From Roseburia sp. 831b (GTDB taxonomy: Bacteria; Bacillota; Clostridia; Lachnospirales; Lachnospiraceae), in NCBI RefSeq assembly GCF_001940165.2, contig NZ_CP135162.1, forward strand, positions 2,221,001 to 2,285,000: a stretch of 64,000 nucleotides of DNA. The letters run 5' to 3'. How positions within the stretch are numbered: position 1 is the stretch's first letter; each line of letters starts with the position of its first letter. Of this stretch, positions 1-8,625 are shown in pieces. Both the position numbers and the translations under genes were made by a program. Under the pieces are notes generated by a model. It was not told the DNA's origin. It worked only from the letters and a program-made list of their open reading frames with translations, and did no database searches.

Positions 1-124
1 CTGCTGAAAACGATTTTCGTATTCGGAGGTTTATCGGAATGTTTTGCACAACAGAAATTTGAAATATTCTTTTATGAAATCTGCTCAAATAATTAAAACC
101 AGATATTTTTGCCGCACAGATTTC

Positions 125-163
125 AATAAAAAAGTGCAGAAACCCAAATATAGATTTCTGCAC
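125..163 (-). terminator. Rho-independent terminator of the left-edge TPP riboswitch
   Basis: Reading leftwards, a 9-bp stem (GTGCAGAAA / TTTCTGCAC) is followed by TTTTTTATT. It lies about 20 nt downstream of the TPP aptamer, so it is probably the expression platform. Confidence 0.8.
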
Positions 164-180
164 AAAAAATTCTTCGGTAT

Positions 181-260
181 CTCCCTACGTTGGCATTATC
201 CAAATCAGGTTCTGGGTTAAAGCATCCGCTTACTCTCAGCCCGCCTGCGCGAGCACCCCG
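181..260 (-). promoter_or_regulatory. TPP riboswitch (THI element)
   Basis: The minus strand carries the conserved THI-box segments in order: GGGGTGC, GGCTGAGA, AACCTGAT, TGGATAATGCCAACG and TAGGGA. This aptamer binds thiamine pyrophosphate and normally switches off thiamine genes. A terminator hairpin at 125-163 follows directly, so control is probably by premature termination. The regulated gene must lie beyond the left edge; the DUF2798 gene on its right ends upstream of the riboswitch promoter and is not its target. Confidence 0.93.
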
Positions 261-304
261 TTTTCTTTTCTCCTGTTTTGACAGGAACTTTTTACAACAG
301 TTTC

Positions 305-332
305 ATTATACCTGTTCTTTTTTTATTTGCAA
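305..332 (-). promoter_or_regulatory. Sigma-A-type promoter for the TPP leader
   Basis: On the minus strand TTGCAA (327-332) and TATAAT (305-310) are separated by 16 bp and sit just upstream of the TPP aptamer. The -35 box ends only a few bases from the stop codon of the DUF2798 gene. Confidence 0.7.
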
Positions 333-335
333 GTC

Positions 336-851
336 CTATCTTGCTTTTCCACCTTCTAGATAGTCACTTTCTTCTTCCATGACCTGCTCTTCTTTTTCTT
401 TGAAAATCAGTCCGAAAATTCTACGAACCAGTGGTCCGGCAAAGAAAATCTGCCAGAAGAACGCCATTGGGAAATTGAGTGCTGTGGTCTCAAGCCAGAC
501 CGCAATCACTTCTTTTCCAGCATGTTTGAATAAAAGTGTTGCTGCAAGGCTCATGGATGGGCACATCAGGCATACTGTGATGGATGAGATTGCAAGGATA
601 AGCATGATTGGCTTGTCCACGCCTGGTGTCACAATACGGAATGCAAGTTTTTTGGAAAGGCTTCCGAATAAAAAGAAATCCAGAATGAATGCGATTGGTC
701 CCATAATAATCAATTCATGGAACGCATTTAAAAATACAACATTGCTCATTCCTCCCATATTCAGTGCAATATTGTAGCAAATCATGGCATAAACCATGAC
801 GAATACCATTAAAATGGTGAAAACGACTTCTTGTAATTTTGTTTTTGGCAT
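336..851 (-). CDS. DUF2798 family membrane protein (two copies of the domain)
   Basis: The 171-residue protein has four predicted membrane segments arranged as two similar halves. Each half has an aromatic/proline pattern typical of DUF2798: FLNAFHELIIMGPIAFI near residue 40 and VWLETTALNFPMAFF near residue 118. The family is widespread in bacteria and has no established function. The C-terminus is charged and probably cytoplasmic. A 310-bp repeat element separates the gene from the upstream terminator, so its promoter must lie within or beside that element. Family assignment is from remembered pattern. Confidence 0.75.
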   Translation of the reverse strand: MPKTKLQEVVFTILMVFVMVYAMICYNIALNMGGMSNVVFLNAFHELIIMGPIAFILDFFLFGSLSKKLAFRIVTPGVDKPIMLILAISSITVCLMCPSMSLAATLLFKHAGKEVIAVWLETTALNFPMAFFWQIFFAGPLVRRIFGLIFKEKEEQVMEEESDYLEGGKAR

Positions 852-882
852 AATAGATTCTCTCCTTTTCTTTTGTGGATTC

Positions 883-1192
883 GTGCGGGTGGCAAAAGAT
901 AGTTTGTAGTTTTCTAGATGGAAAATTAGATAAAGACAAATCTATTATGTTCCGATGTTCGAATATAAGAAAACCTAAGTATGCCTAACGAAAACTGTTT
1001 CATCATGACGTGACCGGCATTCAACGAGCCTTCCATGGCTCGTGAATCCTTGTTCTGCCATCCTTGGCAGAACATCACTAAAAAATGATAGGCATACTAA
1101 GATTTTCTAATATTCTTCCAAAGTCACAAAATTGCCTTGTCTTTATCCAATTTTCCCTCATAAAGTTACATACTATCTTTTGCCACCCGAAC
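883..1192. repeat. Palindromic repeat element, paired copy 1 (MITE-like)
   Basis: Two arms of about 105 bp (883-988 and 1089-1192) are inverted copies. Each begins with a near-identical 20-bp terminus, GTTCGGGTGGCAAAAGATAG in the right arm, and ends inward at TATGCCTA. The roughly 100-bp centre carries two small hairpins (ACGAGCC/GGCTCGT at 1024-1043 and TTCTGCC/GGCAGAA at 1053-1072). No coding sequence is evident. A related paired copy lies at 36952-37151 and half copies at 9141-9209 and 31245-31312. The right end abuts the T-tract of the terminator at 1193. It fills the 490-bp gap between the DUF2798 and receptor genes together with that terminator. Confidence 0.8.
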
Positions 1193-1237
1193 AAAAAAGC
1201 AGCCGAACAGCGGTCTTTGCGATCGCTGTTCGGCTGC
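1193..1237 (-). terminator. Rho-independent terminator of the chemotaxis receptor gene
   Basis: A perfect 14-bp stem (1199-1212 with 1224-1237) is followed on the minus strand by six T residues. It lies about 105 bp downstream of the receptor stop codon. Confidence 0.92.
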
Positions 1238-1341
1238 ACGTCGTAGCGCTATTATAGCATAGGAAATACCCTTGATATAATAGTTTAAATTGTACAAATT
1301 TTTGCTGAAATTAAATCAATTTCTTGTGGATTTTCATAGAA

Positions 1342-2787
1342 CTAGGATTCCTGTGTAAAATGGTCACTGAGGCGTCCGGAAAGGTCTGTGATATTGGAAA
1401 TCTCATTTTGCACACCTTGAACGGAATCTCTTTGGGAAGAAATACTTTCTGCAATGCTTGTAATCATTGCGGTGTTCTCCTCTGTTGTGGCAACAAGTGT
1501 CTCAATTTCTCCATGAATTTCTTCAAAATCACGTTTTACATTTTCAATGACCTGATATTCTTCACGCACAACATCATGTGCTTCGTGTGTGGTCGAGAGA
1601 ATCGTCTCAAACACTTTCAAAAGCTCTACCATCTTCTCCACGCCGCCAACTGCCGCATTCGCACCTTCGTTTATTTTGGAAGATACGTCATGTGTCGTAT
1701 TGGCAAGTCCATTTAAAATCTGTTTGATATTATCTGCTGCCTGGGAACTTTGTTCCGACAATGTTCTGATTTCATCTGCTACAACCGCAAAACCTCTTCC
1801 GTGTTCACCGGCTCTGGCTGCCTCGATAGATGCATTCAAAGACAACAGATTCGTCTGCGATGCGATTGCATTGATTTCTCCTAAAATATCCGTGATTCGG
1901 TTCATCTCAGCCAAAAGCTCGTTGGTCGCTCCCTGCGCCGAGGAAACTGTCTTTGACATCTCCTCTAAATCCGTTTTTACATTCTCCGCTTCTGTATTTC
2001 CGGTCTTTACTGCGCGGCTGACATCGCCGAAGCTGTTTTCAAGCTGTTTTGCCAAATCGTAATTTCGGTCAATTTCATCATTAGCCTTGCTGATCCGATC
2101 ATTTACCGCAATCGTAGCATTTGTCGTTCCCTCTACCACAGAACCCATCTGCTGCGCTGACTGGCTGACCGAATCTGCCTGTACCACAAGTTCTTTTACG
2201 CCATTTTCACATTCGTTGATTGCCTGGTTTAAATTCGTTGCGATTCCATTTGCCAAATCTCCGTTCTCTTTTACAACATCAAGCGTCTCTTCTGTCTTCT
2301 TTAAAAGACGTCTTCCCCGCATCGTTGCGTTGATTAAAATCATGGCAATCAAAATCAATAACACTACTTTTGTAAGTGCGCCTGCTCTTGTATAGTCTGC
2401 ACCATCAATCACCTCTGGTTTTACAAGCGCACAAATGAATGAAATGGTTCCAATCGGCACTACATAATAGAAAATATATCTGCGATCAAAATATCCTGTC
2501 ATCATTGCGAGCAAAGCAAAGTTTGCAATAAATGCAATCGAATTTCCACCCTGAACACCTGCATAAATCAAAGTTGCAAGTGATGGTATCACCGTAATGC
2601 AAAGTGCCTTTACCAGGTCATCTTTTACAACATATCTACAAACTGTTGAAATGACACCGCTGACTAATAACACTGCCACACCTATCAGTCCACTTTTGTT
2701 TATTCCATAGGCAAACAGTGTCATAATCGACAACAGTGTCACACCAATCAATATCATCGTATGGTTTTGTTTATGTATTTTCTCCAT
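1342..2787 (-). CDS. Methyl-accepting chemotaxis protein without a large external sensor
   Basis: This receptor signals to the CheA/CheW complex. Starting at residue 1 (ATG at 2787 with GGAGG seven bases upstream) the protein has about 481 residues. The first ~155 residues are a block of closely spaced hydrophobic segments with no extended extracellular sensor domain. A long coiled-coil cytoplasmic region follows. The hairpin tip is canonical, with [20 protein letters not shown] and [20 protein letters not shown] around residues 304-345. Sensing is probably through the membrane block. A longer start at 2826 lacks a ribosome binding site. No che genes are adjacent. Confidence 0.93.
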   Translation of the reverse strand: MEKIHKQNHTMILIGVTLLSIMTLFAYGINKSGLIGVAVLLVSGVISTVCRYVVKDDLVKALCITVIPSLATLIYAGVQGGNSIAFIANFALLAMMTGYFDRRYIFYYVVPIGTISFICALVKPEVIDGADYTRAGALTKVVLLILIAMILINATMRGRRLLKKTEETLDVVKENGDLANGIATNLNQAINECENGVKELVVQADSVSQSAQQMGSVVEGTTNATIAVNDRISKANDEIDRNYDLAKQLENSFGDVSRAVKTGNTEAENVKTDLEEMSKTVSSAQGATNELLAEMNRITDILGEINAIASQTNLLSLNASIEAARAGEHGRGFAVVADEIRTLSEQSSQAADNIKQILNGLANTTHDVSSKINEGANAAVGGVEKMVELLKVFETILSTTHEAHDVVREEYQVIENVKRDFEEIHGEIETLVATTEENTAMITSIAESISSQRDSVQGVQNEISNITDLSGRLSDHFTQES

Positions 2788-2895
2788 GTTTCCTCCATTT
2801 GTTACTCCGCAATTTATCATTTCCAATATTCTATTTTACCACATATTGCCTTGTATATCTAGTATTTCACCACATTTTTTAGAACCTTGGTACCA

Positions 2896-3150
2896 TCATC
2901 CATGCTGATGTAAATATTTTTCTCTTGTTGCAAGCCCTCCCCTGATATGGCGCTCCGACTTATTGACGTCTAAAACCTGTCTGGTCTCTTTTGCCAATGA
3001 TGGATTAATCTGTGCCAAACGTTCCGTGACGTCCTTATGTACCGTACTCTTGCTAATCCCATAATGTTTTGCCGCCTGTCTTACGGTCGCATTGTTTTCG
3101 ATAATATATCTGGCGATTTCCATCGCTCTTTCCTCAATATAACCTTTCAA
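2896..3150 (-). CDS. spoIIID: Stage III sporulation protein D (transcription factor)
   Basis: SpoIIID is a mother-cell DNA-binding regulator acting with sigma-E and switching genes on and off before sigma-K. The 84-residue protein has the family hallmarks YIEERAMEIARYIIENNAT, the helix-turn-helix core AAKHYGISKSTVHKDVTERL and the tail LDVNKSERHIRGG. The start is TTG at 3150; it preserves the conserved YIEER N-terminus that the internal ATG would remove. The ribosome binding site (GGGGA) is the 3' arm of the terminator of the upstream gene and the start codon closes its T-tract, an unusual arrangement. No other sporulation gene is adjacent. Confidence 0.95.
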   Translation of the reverse strand: MKGYIEERAMEIARYIIENNATVRQAAKHYGISKSTVHKDVTERLAQINPSLAKETRQVLDVNKSERHIRGGLATREKYLHQHG

Positions 3151-3202
3151 AAAAATCCCCTGCTACAACTTGTTTTTACCATTGTATGCAAGGGATTTTT
3201 TA
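3149..3202 (-). terminator. Terminator overlapping the spoIIID ribosome binding site
   Basis: An approximately 19-bp stem pairs AAAAAATCCCTTGC with the segment containing GCAGGGGATTTTTT on the minus strand, ending in a run of T. It ends the 3213-4421 gene. The 3' arm also supplies the spoIIID Shine-Dalgarno sequence and start codon, so the hairpin would hide them if folded. Confidence 0.8.
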
Positions 3203-3212
3203 TTTAGACTAT

Positions 3213-4421
3213 CTAGTTTTCGTTTGTATCACCCTTTATCCATAACAGTTTCCAGAAAATCCGCCGGAACTCCTTGTCTGTCATGGTATTGAGATTATAG
3301 GCTGCGTCCCCCTGTAAAAACTGGCTTTCATCCGCTCCTTCCTGTAACGACAACTTTAAAGCACCGCTTAACCGGTTCCATTGGAATTCACTCACCGAAA
3401 GGTTGACAACATCCGCTTCTTTGGAGAAAACACCCGTTACTTTCTTCGCATGATACTGCCCGTCTTTTAACTTAAAACTGCCATCCGTATCCTGATACTT
3501 CAAATCATATAACGTTTCATCCTCTTGTTTCATTCGAAACTCCTCGGTTCCACGCTCATCCGTTCCATGCAATTCTAGCGTGTAGGCCACATCCTCCGTC
3601 TGAACCTGTACTGCTGCAAGCTGTCCGTCTCCCAGGAAAAACGTACATGTGCTATTTTTAACTACATTTGTATTTTCTTTTATTTTTTCCAGCAATGTAT
3701 CCGGTAAAAATGCATTCACATCCGCTTTTTCTTCTCCCTCGTAAAGTTCCGCTATCTGAGACCAGAAATGCTCCACCACATCACCTGTCACCTGCGTCTG
3801 ATATGCCTTGCATTTTTGTTCTTTTCCATTTACCTCAAACACCTGCGCGTCCGCTTTTGAAAAAGAAAGATTCCGAAATTCTTTTAAAAAGACCTCGCCA
3901 AACAGCTTTTTCCCATTTTGTGCATCTCCTTTTGCATCCTGCGCGGAAAGCGTTTTTAGCACATCATCAATTTTTTCGGTTGTATTCTCGGAAAACAGAT
4001 TGTTTAGACACCCTGTTTTTTCTTCCTGATAGGAATAGGAAAAAATATCCGTTCCAACCGAGGGCACCTGTATCTTTAGCACATCCCCGTCTAGTAGAAA
4101 ATCCGCCTTAATTTTGTCATCTATCAGACTGACCCCGATATTGGTCGTAAGGGATTTCTGTTCTCCCTTTTTTGCATAGGAGGCCGTCACCGACACCTTA
4201 TTTATCGTTGCCTGTGCATTGGCGGTATAGTCCGATTTTAAAATTGTTTCCAAGTCCAGATTGGAAACGAACTGGCTTTGTTCTAACGTATGTACCGTTG
4301 CCAGAAGAATTTGATTTTGTTTACTAAGAAACAATCCTTTTTTTATCCCAAATACAATTGCAACAGCTCCCACCAAAATGCATACAATTACCATACAAAT
4401 GCCCTTTTTTGCACGCGACAT
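3213..4421 (-). CDS. Membrane-anchored extracytoplasmic protein of unknown function
   Basis: I do not recognise a family. The ~402-residue protein starts with a lysine-containing N-terminus and one hydrophobic segment (about residues 8-27, ICMVIVCILVGAVAIVFGI) without a lipobox or clear cleavage site, so it is probably a single-pass anchored protein. The remainder is hydrophilic with many beta-like alternations. A GTG directly before the ATG is an alternative start; both are served by AGAAGGAG. It lies immediately upstream of spoIIID, but a terminator separates them, so a role in sporulation cannot be inferred. Confidence 0.75.
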   Translation of the reverse strand: MSRAKKGICMVIVCILVGAVAIVFGIKKGLFLSKQNQILLATVHTLEQSQFVSNLDLETILKSDYTANAQATINKVSVTASYAKKGEQKSLTTNIGVSLIDDKIKADFLLDGDVLKIQVPSVGTDIFSYSYQEEKTGCLNNLFSENTTEKIDDVLKTLSAQDAKGDAQNGKKLFGEVFLKEFRNLSFSKADAQVFEVNGKEQKCKAYQTQVTGDVVEHFWSQIAELYEGEEKADVNAFLPDTLLEKIKENTNVVKNSTCTFFLGDGQLAAVQVQTEDVAYTLELHGTDERGTEEFRMKQEDETLYDLKYQDTDGSFKLKDGQYHAKKVTGVFSKEADVVNLSVSEFQWNRLSGALKLSLQEGADESQFLQGDAAYNLNTMTDKEFRRIFWKLLWIKGDTNEN

Positions 4422-4568
4422 CACACTTTCTCCTTCTTCCCTGTTTTTCTTTTTTCATTGTATGCGCACACCAATTCTCTTGTCAACCTCACGATTTTTT
4501 CGGACAAGATACACATTTCGACATTTTTTGAAAAAAGTTTTCTATATTCTTAATTTAATATAAATATT

Positions 4569-4599
4569 TTGATACATTTTGTCATTTTTTTGCTATAAT
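4569..4599 (+). promoter_or_regulatory. Possible sigma-A promoter for the HD-GYP gene
   Basis: TATAAT at 4594-4599 is a full consensus -10. The best -35 match, TTGATA at 4569-4574, is 19 bp away, longer than ideal. It would give a leader of about 100 nt before the ATG at 4702. Confidence 0.4.
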
Positions 4600-4701
4600 A
4601 ATCGGGTAATAAACTTGTTTTTAAATATTAACCTCGGTACAATATGTATCGCAAATGACTTGAATGTAACGGATTCAAAAAGAATCCCAGGAGGCCTGCT
4701 T

Positions 4702-6594
4702 ATGATAACATGCGATGATATAAACCTGTTCTTTGAAACATATCGTGAAAATAGGAAAGAATGTTTTAGGTGGGATGATCGCATCTTTTGTTCTAATACA
4801 AAAGAAATCTGGCTTAGCACCATGAAAAAACGTGCCTTCGCCGTTCACAAAATATATGCACAAAATGATTCCCTGCTTGACCGTAGTCTGCTTCCGCTCC
4901 TTTCCGCTCCATCCGAGCTGAATGAGGCACAGGCTGACTGCCTTTTAAACTGGCTGAAACGGTTTTATTATGGAAAAGATGATGAACCCTTTCTCATTCT
5001 TAGCCTAGCGGAACTTTTGCTACCTTTTTATGAAAAAAGAAACGATACAGAGAATCTGATTTTTCTTTATACCTGTGGTGGCTACTCCTGTCTTGAGATT
5101 TCTCAGATGTTCGACCGGTCTGTCGGAAAGAAATCCGTCGAATATTATAAAAAAGTAATCTCATATCAGGATTCTTTGGATACCATCCAGAATCCATTAA
5201 ATAAAACATGTATTTTTGTTGCATACGCAAATTTAATCTGTGTGGAGCCGATTTTACAAAATATCTCCTTAGAGGAGGCCTATTCCTTCTGGCAGCAGCT
5301 TTACCTGCTTTATTTTTCTTTGAAAAAAAATCCCCAGATTTGGAATGAAAAAAGGATTCCGGAACTGATTCGCACGACATTGGAAAGCTTTCTTTCCAGC
5401 GGACTTTTCCTGGATTTGGAACATCTTTTTGAGGATTCCCCGATTCGCCCCTTAATTGACGAGATTGCTTATGCACGCTTTTCCACCCTATTACAGAATG
5501 CGAAAAATCCTATGGATGTCGATGTGGATTTTGTCATGGACTACTATCTGGTTCTTGCCAAAAAAGGCTTAACGACCTGGGACAAATGCTGGCAATCCAT
5601 GGGTGACCTTTATCTGCATCAATTAAAACACGTTCACGAGAAAGCTGACGCCAACCTGACCGGTTTTTATTTTGTTTTTCCAATTATTCTCATTGAGACA
5701 ATCGAAAAGACAACGCTCCCGGAAGACCTTCGTGATTTGAAAAAACATTTTTATCTGAATGTCTCCAGAAAATTTCTAAAAAATTACCCTGCAGGTTTTC
5801 GCTCGTATGAGATTAATTACGCCATCCAGCGTTTTGCTTTCCATCCTGCCGTGTTAAACTGTTTTCCAACAAGAAAAGAAAAAGAACTGTTTCTCTTCGA
5901 TGTGATTCTTTGCAGACATCTGATGACGTTTACACATTCGGTTATGGTAGCAAAATTAGCGGAGGCCATTCTTCCTTATATATTCAAGTATGCGCCGGAA
6001 CTTTTCCTGACCAAAAATGGATATTATAACTCCGTGCAGGAAGTCTTAGCGCATCAAGAGCAGATTCGTGACTACATCCACAGTGCCGCACTTTTACACG
6101 ATGTTGGGAAAAATGCGATGGTCGATATCATCAATACACAACACCGTAAAATTTCAAACCATGAATTTTCGATTATTCAAATGCATCCACAGAAAGGATA
6201 TGAATATCTTTCCAGTGATCCGGATTTTGACATTTATAAAGATGTTGCCATTGGGCACCACCGTTCCTACGATGGACGCATGGGTTATCCTATGAGCTTT
6301 GACAATCGAAACAGTGCCTACGCGCCTGCCATCGACTTAATCCGTATTTGTGACTGTCTGGATGCTGCAACCGACAATCTGACCCGTTATTACCGCATTC
6401 CAAAATCTTTTGACGAGGTCATGCAGGAATTTATTCAGGGAAAAGGGACACAATATCATCCTGGTATGATTGATTTAATCTGGGAACACAACTCCCTTTA
6501 CGAGGAACTTCGCTGGCTTGCCACAGAAGGACGCAGCAACACGTATTACGAAATTTATCAGCGATTCATTCGAAAAAATGAATCTGAATCTTGA
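4702..6594 (+). CDS. HD-GYP-like phosphohydrolase with a long N-terminal region
   Basis: HD-GYP domains usually degrade cyclic di-GMP. The 630-residue protein has a ~390-residue helical N-terminal part with no recognised motif. The C-terminal HD domain has HTHS-like and HDVGK motifs (HDVGK near residue 465), then HHRSYDGRMGYP near residue 518. The last motif has one residue more than the usual HH-x(3)-DG-x-GYP, so activity may differ. The start at 4702 has AGGAGG seven bases upstream; a longer frame to 4579 lacks one. The EamA exporter gene follows 12 bp downstream, probably on the same transcript. Confidence 0.8.
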   Translation: MITCDDINLFFETYRENRKECFRWDDRIFCSNTKEIWLSTMKKRAFAVHKIYAQNDSLLDRSLLPLLSAPSELNEAQADCLLNWLKRFYYGKDDEPFLILSLAELLLPFYEKRNDTENLIFLYTCGGYSCLEISQMFDRSVGKKSVEYYKKVISYQDSLDTIQNPLNKTCIFVAYANLICVEPILQNISLEEAYSFWQQLYLLYFSLKKNPQIWNEKRIPELIRTTLESFLSSGLFLDLEHLFEDSPIRPLIDEIAYARFSTLLQNAKNPMDVDVDFVMDYYLVLAKKGLTTWDKCWQSMGDLYLHQLKHVHEKADANLTGFYFVFPIILIETIEKTTLPEDLRDLKKHFYLNVSRKFLKNYPAGFRSYEINYAIQRFAFHPAVLNCFPTRKEKELFLFDVILCRHLMTFTHSVMVAKLAEAILPYIFKYAPELFLTKNGYYNSVQEVLAHQEQIRDYIHSAALLHDVGKNAMVDIINTQHRKISNHEFSIIQMHPQKGYEYLSSDPDFDIYKDVAIGHHRSYDGRMGYPMSFDNRNSAYAPAIDLIRICDCLDAATDNLTRYYRIPKSFDEVMQEFIQGKGTQYHPGMIDLIWEHNSLYEELRWLATEGRSNTYYEIYQRFIRKNESES

Positions 6595-6606
6595 TTGGAG
6601 ATTATT

Positions 6607-7470
6607 ATGTTAACTGAAAAAAATAAAGGTATCTTTTTTATTATCCTGGCAGCATTTTTCTTTTCACTGATGAGCCTTTTTGTCAGACTTTCCGGGGATA
6701 TCCCGTCCATGCAAAAAAGTTTCTTCCGAAATGCTGTCGCATTGGTTTTTGCCACCATTATCCTATGCAAGAATCACATTTCTTTTGTACCAAAACGGGA
6801 AAACCTTCTTCTTTTGATTTTGCGGGCTTTCTTTGGAACACTTGGACTTTTTTGTAATTTTTACGCCATCGGAAAGCTTCCGCTCTCGGATGCAAATATG
6901 TTGAATAAATTATCCCCGTTTTTTGCCATTATTTTTTCTTTTCTTCTTTTAAAAGAAAAAGTGGCCCCTTACCAGGTGATTTGTGTGGTTTCCGCCTTTA
7001 TCGGAACACTTTTTATTCTACGTCCCGGATTTGACAACATGGTAACGTTTCCGGCCTTAATTGGACTCCTTGGCGGTCTTGGTGCCGGCATTGCATACAC
7101 CATGGTTCGAATTTTAAGTGGCAGACACGAGCAAAGTGCATACATTGTTTTCTTCTTCTCAGCCTTTTCGTGCCTTGCCTCACTGCCGTTTTTCATTTTT
7201 TCTTACACACCAATGAGTTTAAAGCAGGTCGGATTTCTTCTGTTAGCAGGACTTGCAGCATCCGGCGGACAGTTCTCCATCACGGCTGCCTACTCTCATG
7301 CCCCGGCAAAAGAAATCTCAGTGTACGACTACACACAGATTATTTTTTCTTCTCTCTGGGGTATCCTCTTCCTTGGCGAATTTCCAACCACGGCAAGTAT
7401 CATTGGCTATGTCATCATCTGTGGTGCCTCCGTCGCGATGTTCTTAATCCGCCGCAAACGGGAAGCGTAA
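6607..7470 (+). CDS. EamA/DMT-family membrane exporter
   Basis: Proteins of this drug/metabolite transporter superfamily move metabolites, often outward. The 287-residue protein has about ten membrane segments in two EamA repeats (roughly residues 5-135 and 145-283). The typical FFLGT-like glycine/proline-rich segment and LLLKEKVAPYQ occur at the end of the first half, and SLWGILFLGEFPT near the end of the second. ATG at 6607 follows TTGGAG by six bases; TTG at 6595 is an alternative. It is cotranscribed with the HD-GYP gene by spacing and ends at a bidirectional terminator. The substrate cannot be predicted. Confidence 0.88.
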   Translation: MLTEKNKGIFFIILAAFFFSLMSLFVRLSGDIPSMQKSFFRNAVALVFATIILCKNHISFVPKRENLLLLILRAFFGTLGLFCNFYAIGKLPLSDANMLNKLSPFFAIIFSFLLLKEKVAPYQVICVVSAFIGTLFILRPGFDNMVTFPALIGLLGGLGAGIAYTMVRILSGRHEQSAYIVFFFSAFSCLASLPFFIFSYTPMSLKQVGFLLLAGLAASGGQFSITAAYSHAPAKEISVYDYTQIIFSSLWGILFLGEFPTTASIIGYVIICGASVAMFLIRRKREA

Positions 7471-7529
7471 TTTCAAAAAAATTCTACAAAATATCGCAAA
7501 TCACTTAATGCCTAAACTTTTTCTAAAAT

Positions 7530-7573
7530 AAGATGGTGTCGGGAATCCAATATCCCAACACCATCTTATTCTT
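7530..7573. terminator. Bidirectional terminator between convergent genes
   Basis: A near-perfect stem (AAGATGGTGT with ACACCATCTT, plus inner GGGA/TCCC) lies between the plus-strand EamA gene and the minus-strand DUF389 gene. T-rich sequence follows on the plus side and TATTTTAG on the minus side. Confidence 0.8.
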
Positions 7574-7589
7574 TATCCCGCAGCAGCCG

Positions 7590-8615
7590 CTATCTCATTA
7601 CAAAGCGGATGTCATCCGAGTCGGTATCAATTTTTAGAAGCTTCGTCAATATTTCCTGATTTTTCTCTGAAATCTTATCATTACAATAAATCAAAACCGT
7701 GAGTTCTTCTTTATTTTGGTCACTTTCTTCATCATAATTTACCAGATAACCAATCTGAATCTCATCAATTTGCGGATAGAGCACCTTTAGTTCTTTTGTA
7801 ATACGCTCCACATCAATACTTCCCATATTCGTAGTATGAACCGCCTGTGAAGTGTTCAGCTCCTGAACCACCATACGGTATCCAAAAATCAGACTTGGTA
7901 TAATCATAATCATGGTGCTTTGGAATGCCCTTCTTCGAATCTTTTTGCGGACTTCCGGACTTACTGTCTTCTTCACCGGAACCTTCAACACCTGCAATCC
8001 AATTACAGTTGTAAAGCAAATGAAATAGGTATTAATCAAAAAAAGGTACATTGCACCGCCAAAATAGGACAGATTCTTGGTCGCAAGTCCATATCCGGCT
8101 GTACAAAGTGGTGGCATCAATGCAGTTGCAATTGCGACACCTGGAATCACATTTGATTTTTCTTTTCGCGTCGTTCCGATAATTCCTGCAAAACCACCAA
8201 AACTTGCTATCAACACATCCCAGATTGTCGGGTTTGTCCTTGCCAACAGCTCAGAGGATGCTGTTGAAATCGGTGAAAAAGTAAAGTAAAGCGTTGAAAT
8301 CACAAGACAGACAAACACCTGTACCAAAAGTCCTACCGTAGAATTTCGTGCCTGGATAAAATCACTTGTCGCAAGTCCATAACCGATTGCCATAATTCCA
8401 CCCATCAACGGGGAAATCAGCATTGCACCGATAATAACCGCGGTTGAGTTCATATTAAGTCCGATTGATGCAATGAAAATTGCAAGAACCAGAATACACA
8501 GATTCGTTCCTCTTACTTCTCCACCACTTAGAATCCGTTCCTCGATTTCTTCATAAGAGGCACTGTCCCCATGTATGTTAAATGCCTTTTTTAATACTTG
8601 TCTTACTTGTTCCAT
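7590..8615 (-). CDS. DUF389 domain integral membrane protein
   Basis: The 341-residue protein belongs to the DUF389 family (uncharacterised hydrophobic proteins of bacteria and archaea). Diagnostic segments are STAVIIGAMLISPLMGGIMA near residue 57 and PGVAIATALMPPLCTAGYG near residue 160. Six or more membrane segments occupy residues 35-250. The C-terminal 90 residues are soluble with a ferredoxin-like beta-alpha pattern. It follows a lysine-rich partner gene by 10 bp and is probably cotranscribed with it. The function is unknown. Confidence 0.88.
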   Translation of the reverse strand: MEQVRQVLKKAFNIHGDSASYEEIEERILSGGEVRGTNLCILVLAIFIASIGLNMNSTAVIIGAMLISPLMGGIMAIGYGLATSDFIQARNSTVGLLVQVFVCLVISTLYFTFSPISTASSELLARTNPTIWDVLIASFGGFAGIIGTTRKEKSNVIPGVAIATALMPPLCTAGYGLATKNLSYFGGAMYLFLINTYFICFTTVIGLQVLKVPVKKTVSPEVRKKIRRRAFQSTMIMIIPSLIFGYRMVVQELNTSQAVHTTNMGSIDVERITKELKVLYPQIDEIQIGYLVNYDEESDQNKEELTVLIYCNDKISEKNQEILTKLLKIDTDSDDIRFVMR

Positions 8616-8625
8616 CTATCCCTTC

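Noticed and set aside
1324..2395. Plus-strand frames over the chemotaxis receptor
   Set aside because: Antisense shadows of a clear methyl-accepting chemotaxis protein.
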